This document shows, piece after piece, positions 1 through 13,646 of a stretch of DNA of 64,000 nt. Both the position numbers and the translations under genes were made by a program. How positions within the stretch are numbered: position 1 is the first letter of the stretch; the number at the start of each line of letters is the position of its first letter. Under the pieces are notes generated by a model. That model was not told the DNA's origin. It made no database searches and was given only the letters and a program-made list of their open reading frames with translations. Source of the stretch: Hemibagrus wyckioides (taxonomy: Eukaryota > Chordata > Actinopteri > Siluriformes > Bagridae); contig NC_080734.1 of NCBI RefSeq assembly GCF_019097595.1, positions 16,790,392 through 16,854,391 of the forward strand. The letters run 5' to 3'.

Positions 1-149
<149 letters not shown>

Positions 150-3100
150 CTATCCAGACGAGGGGAAAGAAAAAAAAATATAAAGAGACAGTGTGGTCAA
201 TGTTCCTTTAGCATGGAATAAAGCTGAGTCAGAGGGATAGAAGAGATGTGTTTTCTCTAGGTCGTAGGAGTACAAGACACAGTCCTGAGCCAGTGCAAGT
301 AGGTGTTTGCACAAACCCAAAATGACTGAAAGCCTAGGCAGTTATGTTAAAACCTCTCAACAGCGTATTACTACGCTTACAGCTTCCTCCCTCAATTGTT
401 ACACCCAAGTTATCTTCATAATATAACAACTCTGATACTGAGCAAAAGCGAAAGCATAAGCAGTGTTAAACAAGAAGTAGCTAGAGAGATACGCAGCTTT
501 AATCACTATAAATCAGTGGAGCATTTCATGCCAGACTGACAGCGTGATCGGACCATAAATCACATGGGTTTCCATTCAATGGAAATGGATGATGTGTCAT
601 CAGTAACACAGAGGAACCAAAGACAAGCATGAGGCAACAGGATCACATCATAAAACCTATAATAATACAGGTCTCCAAAAAGCCACAGAAATGTACACAG
701 AGGCGTACATCTGACAAACACAGTCAAAAAAATTTAAGTGTTAAATATACCAAATGTGTGTGGTTTCTTTTTCATTCATAGTTGACTGGCAGACAAGTAG
801 GCTTAACAACTAGATAAGAAAAAACTTCCTACTGCCTTTCACAATGCATATAAGCATATATACACATACACACGCAGACATATACACACACATAATATAC
901 ATTATATATATATATAATGTATATTAAGTTAGATTTTCAGCCAAACATACTCCTAGGACTGGGTAGTACACCAGAGTGTTTGCTTGGCCAGTGGGCTAGA
1001 TAATGAATTAATGATTAGTCCACCCCGAGATGGTAGATAATTTATGGTACATTTATAAGCAACAAACCCAATTTTCTTGTCAACAGTCATACGACACAAC
1101 AAAACAAGACAGCAACACCAATCAAAATGGGGTTGTTTGGTTATATAACAAAGTTCAAGAGCATTGTACTATAATGTCAATGGCCAGCAATAAAAAAGAA
1201 ACCCCACAATGAGATCCGCAAACATTCACATGCCTACAGCGAGTGCGTGACACTGCACACAAAAAATGTTGAAGTGCTTAACAAGAATAAGAAACTACAC
1301 AAGCTCCTTGGTTGAGAACTGAAAGTGAAACTAGTCCTGTACAAATATCCAGAGTCCAGACACGGATTACCAAGAAATACTGAGCGAAAATAATCTCAAA
1401 GCGAACACACCTTTAGATCTGACAGAAATTTAGATCTGACAGAAATTTAGACGTTTTGCTCCCAGTTCAAACCTACATCTTTTTAACCAAAAGATGTTTA
1501 AGTTGAGGGTTCGAATTCTGCATCCACATGCACAGTGTATTACTGCTAGAGTGTTTATTAGCATCCCAACAACTACATTAGTAAAATTCAAAGTAACACT
1601 ATGTTAGTCCTGTACATCTCTTCAGGGCTACAACCTCACCCTGGGTCTTTTTTAACAAGATTGGAAGGAGTTTCTAGTGTCAGTGCTGTGTGAAGGTCAG
1701 CGGTAAAGTGTAACCAAGTCTTCTGACAAGTTAAAAGACTTCAGAATAGAAAGCTCTGAGTTTTCTCTGTAACTTAAACTGAATTGCTTTTGTCTTTTAT
1801 TTAAAGACAGGTGAAGGAATAATCACCATCCTGGCATTGCTTATTTACCATACGGTTTTCTTACAGAGACTGGCGATTTAGTAAAACGAAAATCAGGATC
1901 AGACTTTTGAGATGCTCCTCAAAAGTAATTCTACAATAAGAATTATGTAAGCAGATCTTTGCACCTTCAGAAAACCAGAAAGGATCGGAAGGGCTCTGAA
2001 GTCAATGCAGTTTCAGTGAAACGGTTATACATAATATTGCTAAGAGTATCTAGACACCTGACCATCACACTCATATGCACTTGTTGAGCATCCCATTCCA
2101 GATTTATTCTCTCTTTGCCCTCACAATATGCTCCATTCTTCTGGGAAGCCTTTCCACTAGATGTTGGAGCATGTCTGTGGGGATTAGAGATCATTCAGCT
2201 ACAAGAGCATTAGTGAAGAGGTCTGGGGTTCAGTCGGTATTCCAGTTCACCCCAAAGGTGTTCAGTGGGGTTGCTCTGTGCAGGACACTCAAGTTCTTCC
2301 ACTCCAACCTTAACCACACCATGTCTTCATCATGGAGCTCACTCTGTGCACAGGTTTGAGCCTCTTAGTTCCAGTAAAAAGAAAATGTAATACTATAGCA
2401 TAGAGAGACATTCTATACAATCGTGTGCTTCCAACTTTGTGGTAACCGTTTGGCAAATAACCACATATGGGTGCGATGGTCAGCTGTCCACAAACATGTG
2501 GTGCAGGTTTAAGATGTGTATACTTGGGCTGCATCCTTTTGGGTACAAAACCTTTTTAAATATGTATGCAATGACATCGGTACGACGGTCATCTTAAGAG
2601 GTTTTTGATGGGTGAGGAGGGATTTACCCATTCTGCCATTTTCTGGAACGTCTGCCTCACAAAAACACGAGCCAATCACAACACCAACATATTCCCACAA
2701 GCTTTCAAGTAATCACCAGTATTGAGCTAGTGCCCCTAGGGGACAAGCCAAAGTCAATAGCTCTTCACTATGACTGGACAATATGCTCTTATAACAAGGC
2801 TTTATAACAGAGACATATCAGCATATTAACACAGTGCCAGAAAGCATGCTATGTCATGTTTGCTTCATGGTCAAAAATACTTTCACCTACTTCCTTATTA
2901 ACAGTTTTTTCCCCTCCTTGATTCTATTCTGAACAAGTCTTTAGTTAGAAAAGGAAGTAATGATATGATACGATACAGGCTCCTAGTGACTGCTCACCTC
3001 GGTGTGTCCCTTATTACAGCAGAAGGAGAAGATTATTCACATTTGATCTCTTCCTGCTTGTGGTGACTGATCCCGGAATGCCCCTGGCTCTAGCTGCTAG

Positions 3101-3895
3101 AAGTATATATGTGTATTAAAGGCCTAGTGCTTCTTGTACACCAATACATCGACAATGTTTGGTGCAACTCGTCCATTCATTTGATTGTAAATGGCGCGAC
3201 AAAACAAATGTGGTCAGGTCGTTTACCTGATTCACCAAACATTGTGCCTGGCAATGCAATTTAACACAAAGCCCAGGAGCTCAGTCTGCTAGAAAACCTC
3301 CTTAAATTATAGTGGTTTCAGTGGAGAGAAAAAGCTTCATGATTAACTGCTGCTTTTAGGGCACTATGGCTCTTTTAGTAAGCCAGGAGGAGGAGAGCAG
3401 GGTAAGTGCGCAGTGTGAACATGCACTTTAGCTTCAAATGCTAGTAAATCCACTGGTGGAGCCCTTGGCTATAAGATTTTTTTTTATACGAAGATCCCGA
3501 TGCGTTTACGCCAAAAGGAGAGAACAGAGCTAGCATGTCTCTGGTGAAGGGTGGGTGAGAGCGGCCCGGTGAGCTGGCCTTCACAGCCCTGCTTTCTAAA
3601 TCTCAACTTCCTAAAGCTCAGCCTGACCCTCAGCACTAAAAAGCGTGTAAACTCACAGCTTTAACGGACAAAACCGGAACAAAAGTCATCAGCACCTAAC
3701 TTTGTAGCTTTTCGCTTTGTTCACTTCCAGTCCCTGAGCTGGACTCGACTCTATCAGGCGCACAAATTCCTGCTAGCTCCTTTTTAGCAAGCTAACTAGC
3801 TAACACAAGCCCGCATGCTCACAGACAGTGTGTACGCGTTTTTCATCTTCTGCCAAATAAGTGGGGTCAAACAAAATGTCCAATCTTTTCACATA
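150..3895 (-). other. prrc2c intron 1
   Basis: Inferred intron between the GC-rich first exon (donor GTATGTG reading leftward from 3895) and the start-codon exon (acceptor at 151-150). I see no conserved coding sequence in it. It holds an AT/CA-rich microsatellite near 860-930, a Tc1-like remnant at 2030-2520, and a 13-bp inverted repeat (3152-3164 with 3234-3246). Confidence 0.6.
2030..2520 (-). mobile_element. Tc1/mariner-like transposase remnant
   Basis: Reverse-strand reading gives fragments of a Tc1-type transposase C-terminus, such as LNTFGVNWNTDCTP and LVERLPRRMEHI, broken by stops. This is a widespread teleost Tc1-like repeat. No intact terminal repeats are visible. It lies within the inferred prrc2c intron 1. 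Confidence 0.6.
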
Positions 3896-4385
3896 CCTGT
3901 TTCCGCCGGTCCCGTCGCTGACTTGAAGAAGGCCGCTTTGCCCGTCTGGGTGCACGCGTGTACTGGATTACAAAAAGCTCTCTATGCTAAGCTAAGCTAT
4001 GCTATGCTACACACTGGTTAGCTCTAGAGCTGTAACAGCTCACAACCTCTTCCAAAAGAGAAGCCTTATCGCTGTCTGTCCGGTGGCTCTTCTCGTGCTT
4101 AACGTGACCGGTAAAATCTGGAGGAAAACAAAACCGGACCGGTGACGTTGCTTGGTATATTTTCTTCTTCTTCTTCTTTTTTTTTTCCCCCCGTTGTCTT
4201 GTCTGAGACGGGTCTTCTCCAGTCGAGAGAGGCCCCCTCTCGCGCCGCCGCGGCCTGTCGCGCAATCAAAGATGGCAGAGCGCCAATCCACGAGTCGCTG
4301 ACGTCATTACGTAGCGGTGGGGCGTAATTTTAGAAGGCAAGCGCGCGCGCGCGCCTGGCACTGCACCGGCAGAGGGAAACCGTGT
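3890..4385 (-). promoter_or_regulatory. prrc2c: GC-rich promoter and non-coding exon 1 of prrc2c
   Basis: This is the only CpG-rich stretch in the first 7 kb, including a run of alternating CG at about 4339-4353. It contains a full cAMP-response element TGACGTCA (4299-4306), a YY1-like AAGATGGC (4269-4276) and CCAAT (4283-4287). On the minus strand a good splice donor (AAACAG followed by GTATGTG, exon end at 3896) lies downstream, so transcription probably starts near 4200-4300 and runs left into prrc2c. The CCAAT and YY1 motifs read on the plus strand, so divergent transcription is possible. The start site is inferred. Confidence 0.6.
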
Positions 4386-4639
4386 GCTCATCCTAAACAG
4401 CACACTACACTAAATAGTACGCCACAAAAGTTAGCATGCACTATTTTGACATACACTACACAGTAGGGACAAAAGACTGTAAACACTAGATCATCAAACC
4501 CATGTGATTCTTTCCAGAAGACTTTTTTTTAAGAGATGGGAGAATGGACAAACCCCCTCTTCTCCCATCATAAACCTCATGAGATGCTCATAAAAAGCTT
4601 TTGTTGTCTAACCCTAACCCATAATGATGCAGCCCAAAT

Positions 4640-5060
4640 ATGCAAGTCTTAAACTTGTACTGGACTGTACCTGGACATCTGACCATCACACCGATATTTG
4701 GTTATTCCTAAAACGGTTGCTACAAAGTTTGAAGCACACAATTGCATAGAATATCTTTGTATGCTGTAGCATTACAGTTTCACTGCAAACAAGAGCCCAA
4801 ACCTGCTCCAGCATGGCAATGGCCCTGTGCACAAAGCGAGCTCCATGAAGCCATGTTTTGTCAAAGATTTTGAATGTTGCAGACAGAGCCCTGACCTCGA
4901 CACCACCGATCATCTTTTGAATTAATTGTAGCATCCTACGGCCATGCTCCATCTAATGTAACAACCATGAGGGGACTAAACCTAGAAAGGGGTATTTGAA
5001 AAAGCACAAATCGGTGTAATGGACAGGTATTCAAATACTATTGGACATATAGTGTAGTAG
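4640..5060 (+). mobile_element. Degenerate Tc1-like remnant, inverted relative to the 2.0-2.5 kb copy
   Basis: The stretch shares blocks with the 2030-2520 remnant, in opposite orientation: the GTGATGGTCAG-type end, a block reading GGAGCTC near GTGCACA, and the vocabulary of the Tc1 C-terminus. It ends near a TATAGTGTAG-like terminus at about 5050. No open reading frame survives. Confidence 0.5.
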
Positions 5061-7200
5061 TTAATAACGAAATAATGAAATCTTGGGCGATCTATTTGTA
5101 GTCTATAGTGTAAATGTATAGTGGGACAGAGCTGATGATAAACAAAGACCTGTCTCTCTTGCGACAGTGTTTTATTGCTATCAGTAATTTTTTCCTAACA
5201 ATATAACACTCAAACAAATAAAGTCTGATTTAATAACTAAGGCTCATAATAGGGGTGAAAATAAATACAAATACCTTATACTAATAGAACAGTTCTAAAC
5301 ATACAAACCTAGATAGAAATGTGCTATTGATTTTTTGAAAAGCTTTACAGAAAGGTTCACAGGGCATCTAGTTGAGTGTAAAGTAGTGCATCAGGTTTGC
5401 AGTAAAAATATGCACAAGTAGGATGTTTTTATTTTTATGCAAGTGAGAGCACTCAGATTTAATGCTTACAGGACACACAAAAACCAAGCTGCATGATGCA
5501 TTCACAGTGTTTATTTATGGCATACGAACACTGCTGGCATTTCTACCCCTGTTTGTCACCACCATCACCACAGAGGTAGTGTTCATGTCACGTCCACTTC
5601 ATGTTTAAATCAAATACAGATATAGATATGAATATTTGGAGCACCAGGTAGATACAGACATTGGCACTGCATTACACTCCTAGTTCATATCTTGATTCAA
5701 ATGATTATGAGCAGATTAGCAGTCAGTGATGTCAAGGCTTGTTATCATTTTTTTAAAAGTACTTTGCCTTGCATCTCTTCCCCATGTCTTATCTCATTCG
5801 ATCTGATGTATGAAAGGACTCAAGGATGAGACGCAATTATAGAGGAATCCCCAACAAAACTGATCAAATGTCACTTTTTGATATTTGCACAACTATATAA
5901 CCTGTCACCAGACATAAAAATCTGTTCATAGCAAACAAAAAAGCTCTGATCACAAACTAAATCAATACTGATTAAAATATCATTATTACTAAATATAATA
6001 TTAAATATAATATTACTTCTACATTCATTTATTCATTCATACTGTGACCTCTTTATCCTGGGCACTGTTGCTGGTGGATCTAGAGTCTCAAGGTCTCAAG
6101 GTGAGGATACACTCTGAAGAGGAAGCTAAGCCATGAAAGGCTAAGATGAGCAATATAGTTCCCTCTGGATTTGTGTGAATATCAGTTATAGTGTGCAGAT
6201 TTTGTAACACAGAATTCCCTTTTACAAGTATTTACATGTATTTGACCAGCAGATGGGGCCAGTATCCACCTCTAACTTACCAAAATTCTGAATCTGATGG
6301 ACTGGGAGGTGATTATTGTGGACCAAAGTGGACAGTGGTGCTTGTTTAATATTTAAAAATGAAAACTGACTGCACACATTTAAAAAGATTTAATAAAGAT
6401 ATTTAGGCAAGTACAGTTTTTTCTTATGTGATTGCTGATAGTTGGACGTTATATTTACTGTGTAAGAGTACATTGAGTCATGGACAAAGCTATCGATTTT
6501 TATATTAGTTCTTACAGTTTTTTTATATGTTATTTTTATTAAATTTGAACCTGTTGATTGTCCAGTTTTTCAGAACAAACACAACCACCAGTGTTTTTGC
6601 TCAGGGCCATTAAATAATTTATTTAGAATGTCAGGTTTACATGAGTCTACCTCCCCAAAACACAATTTAAACCGACCAGGAAAAAGTCCAAGCAAATGAT
6701 ATAAGAATAGTGAACATGCAAGGAAGATTTACAGGCCTCATAGTCAAGCTCCACTGAAATATCTGCATGTATTCATGTGCAACAATTGATTCAGAATTTC
6801 AACAATTAATATGCTCAGTATATCAAAGTATCAAACTACAACAATGGCTAATACAATTAGTAAAGCATTTAGTGAAAATATACAGAATCATAACATGCTT
6901 TTTTCCTATAACACCAGCATTTCAAATGTGGTACAAAATGGAAAAAATGAAATACATATATTCAATCATTAAAATGAAATGATTATTTTATAGTGTTATT
7001 GATATTCATAACCGTGTGAGAAAGCCAGCTTATCTGGTATTCAGTAGAAAATATGTTGCATGATTAACTCAATTAAAAAAAAAAAAAAATCACAAGACAG
7101 ATAATTTTATGCAAATTACAAAATAATTAAAAATTATAAAAGGGTATTGTTACATTAAAAATTAGCACCTGCAGAATTGAAGGTAAGGCATATACAGTAA
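5061..7200. other. Gene-free AT-rich intergenic region
   Basis: No coding exon, RNA gene or complete transposon is recognisable between the Tc1 remnant and the start of the FMO duplication block. Long A runs occur near 7076-7090 and 7370-7388. Confidence 0.5.
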
Positions 7201-7459
7201 ACTACCATTATAATGTGTAACTGTTACTTGCAGTCAAAGACACAAGTCTCCAATCGAGTGGAACGTGTGGATTTAGATATTTAGAGTGAGAATCATGTAT
7301 CCCATGATAAGGCTTTAAAAAACTTTAGAACTGTTAAAACAATTTCACTTTCTCTACCCATAAAGGTTTAAAAAAAAAAAAAAAAAAACTAATATATATA
7401 CGCCTTCTGCATGTAAACCACTCTATGAGCTGTTTTGAAATAAATCACTGCATTAGTGA

Positions 7460-10400
7460 TCACTGCCTCAACATAGGTAGAGGCAGGTAAGATTGTAGCC
7501 TCTCCAGGAAGGACGTGATGTCTGGGAGGAAACTAGGCATGTTGGACCTGGTAAAGTAGACAGTCGACAGTAGAGCAGCAGCAGACACAGACAGGAGGAG
7601 AGGAAGATGGGAGTGATGTGACTCCTGCATAGGGACACAGCGTGTCTTGAATGGCTGGGTTACACGCTCCCACTGGGTGAGGATGGCCTGACGAGCCCCG
7701 GCCCACTGACCCGGCCCAAATAGCCGAAACTGGTAAGGTGTGATGGGACCGAACAAAACTCTAAACCACAAAACAGGATCACGCAGGAACAGCCACAGGA
7801 GGTTGGGACGCACACCTATTTGTGTGGCCAGCTCATCCATGTAGGGGAGGTAATCTACCTGGATGGTATGTCTCTGGGAGGTTACATACCTAAATAAGAA
7901 AAGACAGAGTACCATATTATCCTCAGTACTCTGTTATCCTCTTTAAAAATAATGTCTTTAATTAATCCTTTTATTTCAAGAGAGTTTTCTGCAGACAAAT
8001 TGGATATTACCTCTTTGCCATACGATCTTCCTTCGCTTTAATGTCTTTCAGCATGTTGCTTGTTGATGGAAGCTTACAAGTCCCTGTATGGCAACATTAA
8101 AAAAACATTATTCATATACCTAGAGTTTCTGGGTACATGTCAGATGGTCAAGAAAAAAAGTTCTGTCTATAAAAAAGGCACATTCATAAAAAGCTAAAAA
8201 ACACCATGATGATTACAGAAAAGTGAATGCCCTGCAAGATAATGCCCAGGAAACATGTAAACATGTTACTTTGAAGCTTTAAACTTGCTTACCTTTGAAG
8301 ACACGCGTGGCCCAGCGAGCCTGCATCTCAGAGATGGGCATGATGGCTCCCAAAGGTTGGATGAGGCCAATGATGGCCAGAGTGGATTTTTCAAGGCATG
8401 GAGGGAACATATACTTGTAGAGCTGTGCCTTGTTCTCTGTGACTGAGACCACACGGCTTTGCAGGAAGGGAAAAGAGAAAGTGTAGCCTGTGGCAAACAC
8501 CACCAGGTCAATGTCGTCCTCAATGGTCCCATCCTCAAAGATGACACTGGAGCCACGGAATTCACCCACATTTGGCTTCACCTTGATGGTGCCAGAAATG
8601 AGTCGATTTGGCAGATCATCATTTACCGTAGGGTGCTGGCTGAGCAATCTGTAAGAATGTGACAAGGAAATGTGCTTAGTTAACTCTGTAGGACATCCAT
8701 CCATAGACATTCAAGAAATGCCTAATTTTATAGTATAATAGCTCAGAAATGATCAGGTATTAACTGTACACAATGGGTTTAGCAAAACAAGATAGAAAAG
8801 TGCTGTTTAACAAAGGAGCCATGTTTAAATTTTAGTCTCCAGTGCAATTTGTTGTGCAGTGGTGGCTCAAGTGGTTAGGGCTCTGGGTCGTTGACCGGAA
8901 GATCAGGGGTTCAAGCCCCAAGCACCGCCAAGTTGCCACTGTTGGGCCCTTGAGCAAGGCCCTTAACCCTCTCTGCTCCAGGGGCGCCGTATCATGGCTG
9001 ACCCTGCGCTCTGACCCCAACCTCCAAGGATGGGATATGCGAAGAAAGAATTTCACTGTGCTGTAATGTATATGTGACAAATAAAGGCTGTTTCTGTTTC
9101 TGTTGGGGGCAATGGTAGATCAAGTGGTTAAGGCTCTGGGTTGCTTATGGAAGGTCAGGGTTTAAGCCCCAGCACTGCCAAACTGCCACTGTTGGGCAAC
9201 TGAGCAAGGCCCTTCTTTGCTCCAGGGATGTTGCATTATAGCTAACTTCCACAAGCTGGGATATGTGAAGGAAGAATTCCACTGTGCTGTAATGTATGTG
9301 TGGCGATAATAAAGGCTTTTCCTTCTTCTAAATTTAATGAACTGCAAATGGTGTAACACTATTATGAAATGCAAATAAAATGTAAGCATTTAAAGTGATT
9401 TGTCAATGTACCTGTGTTTCGGCTTCAGCCCATACATTTCATGGTTAAATCTCTCATTGATCCTCTTCTCTCGTATGTTGCATAAGAACCCAAAGGGCAG
9501 ATTACCCATGGCCAATTGAAATGCCCTGGTAAAAATCATATCTATTGGAATGCCTTTTGTTCCTACACGATTCAGGATCCAGGAGCCTCTCCGAGTGCTC
9601 AGGAAAACCTGAATGGCAGGCAGGATTAATTATTACAATATTATAACATAACTACATGTGCTCTGATTTCATTGTTTCATTGTCACTCAATTGGTTTGCA
9701 AATTTTATCATCATGGGTTTAGACATAAAGCATTACATTCTAATATGAGTATCTTACCAATATGAGCTATCCAATATGATTAGGAGAATACATTAAATAA
9801 AACGTCACATTTGAATGCCACTAGCACTCACAAATTTTCCTTTAGCAATCATTATCCTAGTCAATTACAAACACTGTCCTTCATTTTTTTCCTTCTTTTG
9901 GAAACTATGCAGCTCAGAACCAATAAGCCTCCATGAAGTCTGCCAGAAAAGCCAACCTACAGTACTACTGGTAAAACTAAAAGTCAGGATACAAGATTCA
10001 GATGCCGCATTTGAAATTATTTCTGTTGAAGGACACAAGCATTGTAGAAGTGTTTTACCCACCTGTTTGGTCACCCTGCTGAGCTCCACAGCAATGTCGC
10101 CTCCTGAATTACCAATTCCAATCACAACCACTCTCTTGTTCCGCCATTCATCTGCAGTCTTATAGTCACGACTGTGGAAGTATTTCCCCTTGAAAGTGTT
10201 TATACCTGAAGTAAAGTACGAATATTTTTAATGACAATATCTAAATGTATTTAAATCTGTTTTATTTAACACCTAATACATCATCTGAAGAAACCGTATT
10301 TGCTGATGTGGCTCAGTTGTTCACTTCTGCATTTGACTCCCATGAGTTACTCATTTCAGGATTTGCCACACTATATTATATACAATGTCAATCAATAACT

Positions 10401-13400
10401 AAAAAACTAGACTGTGATTGCTGAAAAAAGTAGAGCTGAGACATCTGTGTAACTGTATGGGAAGCATAAAGACAATTAATAGCAGTAAGAGGGATAAAAA
10501 ATGATATGAATATGAGGTAAAAGAGTGTAGACAGAAATGTGTTCATAAGATTTTTTTCAGGCTTTCTTTCAATAATGTTAGTGTTGGAGGTGCATCCATC
10601 CATCCATCCTTTCATCCATCCATCCATCCATCCATCCATCCATTCATCCTTCCATCCATCCATCCATCCATCCATCCATCCATCCATCGTATCCATCCAT
10701 CCATCTTCTTAGAATTTTGCTGCACCTCCAAGGTGGCTTAGTGGTTAGCATGTTTGTCTTGCAAACGCTTTCCAGGGTGTCCCTTGTTCTCTGTGACCCT
10801 GTACAGGACCAGTTAGACTCTTGTATAATCCTATGCTCCAAGAGTTTGTGTAGATGGGAGATGTGCTTCCTAACTAATGCAATGGTGGATGAAGTCAGTC
10901 CTGTCTTAATCATGGAGATGAGAGCTGAGCTTTCAAAAGACTTAAGCAGAACCTGTTCATCTGGGTAACAGACTCCAGGGCTGGTAGATGCCCAGTAGGT
11001 TCTGACAGATTACAGTAATCTGCAGAGGTTAGGTACCCTTATGAGACCTAACCTGTAAGGAAAAGTTGTCAGTGTCCTAGCAACAGCCAACACAGAGACT
11101 GAGGGAAGGCTGCAGTTCAATATTTTCCATATAATAATTGGAACAGGCAATTCTCTTATCAATGCTCAGGATGGTAAACATCATTTCATATAAGGGACAG
11201 AGAAATGAAAGAGATGGCTATACAATCATTCAGACCTGATGTTGCTCAAAAGAGAAAGGCATGCTGGTGCATTACAGATTAAAGTGAGTGCAGAGCAAGG
11301 GGCAAGCAAAACTGGGCACTACTGGGCTTAGCTGAACAAGAATTGGTGTGAATAATGTTGTTAATCAGGAAAGTGAGTGGTATCATGGTGATAGCTGGAA
11401 GGAAAGCAGTCCTCACAGTAATGAACCTAAAGTGTGCATTTCTTTCCACTCTCACAGAAACAGCTAATGACAAGCTAATGCAAAGACATCTTTTATGTGT
11501 AACAAGTGAAAGTCCAGCAAACTGTTCAGCTATCTCCCTGGCTTATGCCAATAATACCGAGCTGTGAATATTGAGCTTACGACACATGTGCAAACATTTG
11601 CACGTGGACTTTGTAACCATATCTTTAGCTCACTCTTTCCTCTTTCATTGACCACTTTCCTCAACTACTCTATGCTGGTCCCATAATGTCAGTGTTATTA
11701 GTGAGTAAATTAACTGAACAGAAATATTAAGTTAGAATATTATCCCAGCAAGGCTTGACAGTAAACCTTTCGAGGTAATTGTCCTTCAGATGACTAAAGC
11801 TGTTCAGTAACTTTTCTGAAAGCTTGGGTCATGTTTCCCAAAACTTTTAACAATATGGCTTTATAAATTAAAAAAATCATTTGTCTTGATTAAACTGAAA
11901 AGCATATCGAATGAGATATAGATAAATTTTTTTTAAAAAAAAGGTGAATTATCAAATAAAGCTTTTAAAGCAACCCATTTAAGTAAAAGTGATTGAGATC
12001 AGAGCCACGTGAAACGCTGCCAATTGTCATGACGCTGAGTGCGCATCATGATGTCTGTGCACGAGTGTCAATGAACTTTTCGGTGCTGTAAGACTGCTGT
12101 AGTTGTCTGTCCTTACACTCCTATTTGATATTTCAGTTGTTTTTCCATGTCAAAGAATCGCAAACAGTCGAGCCCTGCACAGCATGCAAGAAGGAGAGGA
12201 ATGAGGTGTAACACTGGGCTGCGCCACATAAAAATCATAGCTACGAGATGAGTGACTAAAAAATAAGGGGAGATTGTAGGGATAAGAGGTAAATAGCTGA
12301 TGTGATCTTTTTGACCAGATGTATGAAGGCATGGTACACCAGATAATCTGTTTTATATTTTAATTCCCACACCAGTATTTTGCAGTTTTTAGTAGAAATA
12401 TCTTAATCTACATATTCTATATATTCCTAAATCAAGCACAAGTGAAAAAGATGCTATTCTGCTCTTAAGGTAGACCTGTAAAAAAATTAACTTAAAATAC
12501 ACATACATTTGAACCAGCCTTTTCAATTTGCACAATTAATAAATAAACAAATTCCACAGTTTAGTATAATGTGGATACTGTAGCAATTATATAATAATAT
12601 TAACATTGCCCTTGCCAACTGATAACCTGCAGTTGTTAAAACAGTAACATAATCTACTATGCCAACTGGCTTCAGTATGTCAACTATGGCTTCATGTATG
12701 TTTCAAATACTGCTCATTAAAGACTTTTGATGCTGTACCTGGAAAATCTTTCAGAGGAAGATTAGGGTGACAGTGGTGTCCGGTGCAGACAAACACAGCA
12801 TCAAACACATGTTTCTCTCTCTTCCCATCCTGGTCTTCTGTCTCAATGTCCCACTGACCAGACTGAGCAAAATCTGGTCTTTGATTGACATTAAGTACTT
12901 TCGTCTGAAACATATACACATATCTGCAGTAAGAGAAGGGCAGTTTCTTTTCCAGACTTTAAAACATGTGCAATATACATAACCTGTAAGACATTAACAG
13001 TTAATGAAACATAAACTATGGTCCAAGTTTAACACAGTATTTAATCAAATGGCTGGAGAAGGTTAGTAATAAAGTTGCACTAATTGCCTGCTGACCTGCA
13101 AGCGGATATAGCGCCTGAGCTGGAAGTGATCAGCATACATGTGAAAGTAGTCCATAATGTAAGAATTGTGCATGTAGTTTGGGAAATGGGCTGGAATGGG
13201 GAAATCGCTGAAACACATCATTTCCTTTGAGGTGTTGATGATCACTGAATGATAGATGCTGGCCCTGTCAGACTCAGGATTCTCCTGGATGGGGAAAGTA
13301 TGTGAAGACAAGGTTTCTGTGTCTTAATCTTTCAGTCACATGCATGTTTTAAGTTTATGCTTAAATGTAGGACATATTTATATATTCATTAAAACATAAT

Positions 13401-13554
13401 AGACATTGAAGCTTCATCCAACCTTAAACCTCCAGAGTCCTCCAATGTCATCACTGCTTTCGAAGCACACTGGCTCCAGACCTTCATCCAAGCAACACTT
13501 AATGCAGGTCAGTCCAGAGCTTCCTCCTCCGATCACAGCAACTCGCCGAGCCAT
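7460..13554 (-). CDS. fmo5-like: Flavin-containing monooxygenase, intact copy A1
   Basis: FAD- and NADPH-dependent N/S-oxygenase of the ER membrane. Coding exons on the minus strand: 13554-13423 (132 nt), 13284-13096 (189), 12904-12739 (166), 10205-10063 (143), 9608-9412 (197), 8648-8293 (356), 8083-8011 (73) and 7889-7460 (430 with stop). Every junction is GT-AG, phases agree, and the 189/143/356/73 sizes are the classic vertebrate FMO exons. The product is 561 aa. Visible motifs: FAD-binding GGGSSG (9-14), FMO signature F-x-G-x3-H-x3-Y (167-177), NADPH-binding GIGNSG (192-197), FATGY (327-331), and a hydrophobic C-terminal anchor (about 514-531). Length is slightly above the usual 530-558. 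A non-coding exon 1 is proposed at 15437 and upstream. FMO5-type is the most likely assignment, but the subtype is uncertain. Confidence 0.93.
8852..9100 (+). mobile_element. tRNA-derived SINE in fmo-A1 intron 6
   Basis: A pol III A box (TGGCTCAAGTGG) starts near 8862 and a B box (GGTTCAAGCCC) lies at about 8908-8918, followed by a GAGCAAGGCCCTTAACCC-type body and an AATAAAGG-type tail. The element is absent from the matching place in fmo-A2, so it inserted after the duplication or was lost from A2. A related SINE follows immediately. Confidence 0.8.
9104..9325 (+). mobile_element. Second tRNA-derived SINE, shared with fmo-A2
   Basis: It has the same body as the neighbouring SINE but a decayed head. 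The same element sits at 36075-36316 in the paralogous intron, so it predates the A1/A2 duplication. Confidence 0.75.
10593..10705 (+). repeat. CATC tetranucleotide microsatellite
   Basis: About 110 bases of CATC repeats with a few interruptions, in intron 5 of fmo-A1. The equivalent place in fmo-A2 (near 38990) has only one or two units. Confidence 0.95.
10720..11575. other. A1-specific segment of FMO intron 5
   Basis: About 850 bases between the CATC repeat and the point near 11588 where similarity to A2 (39115 on) resumes. A2 has a short different sequence here. I see no coding exon. It is either an old insertion or sequence lost from A2. Confidence 0.5.
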
Positions 13555-13646
13555 ACTGCTTCTTCTACATGCAGACAATCGGATTTAGAATTAAAGCCTT
13601 TATGATGATGACTATTTAGTTTCAGTCTTTCATGATCATGCTAGAG

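Noticed and set aside
8842..9080. Possible tRNA gene signals (A and B boxes)
   Set aside because: The boxes belong to a SINE head. There is no cloverleaf, and the tail matches SINE sequence.
10388..10913. Reverse-strand frames rich in Trp, Met, Asp and Gly (WMDG repeats)
   Set aside because: They are translations of the CATC microsatellite, not a protein gene.
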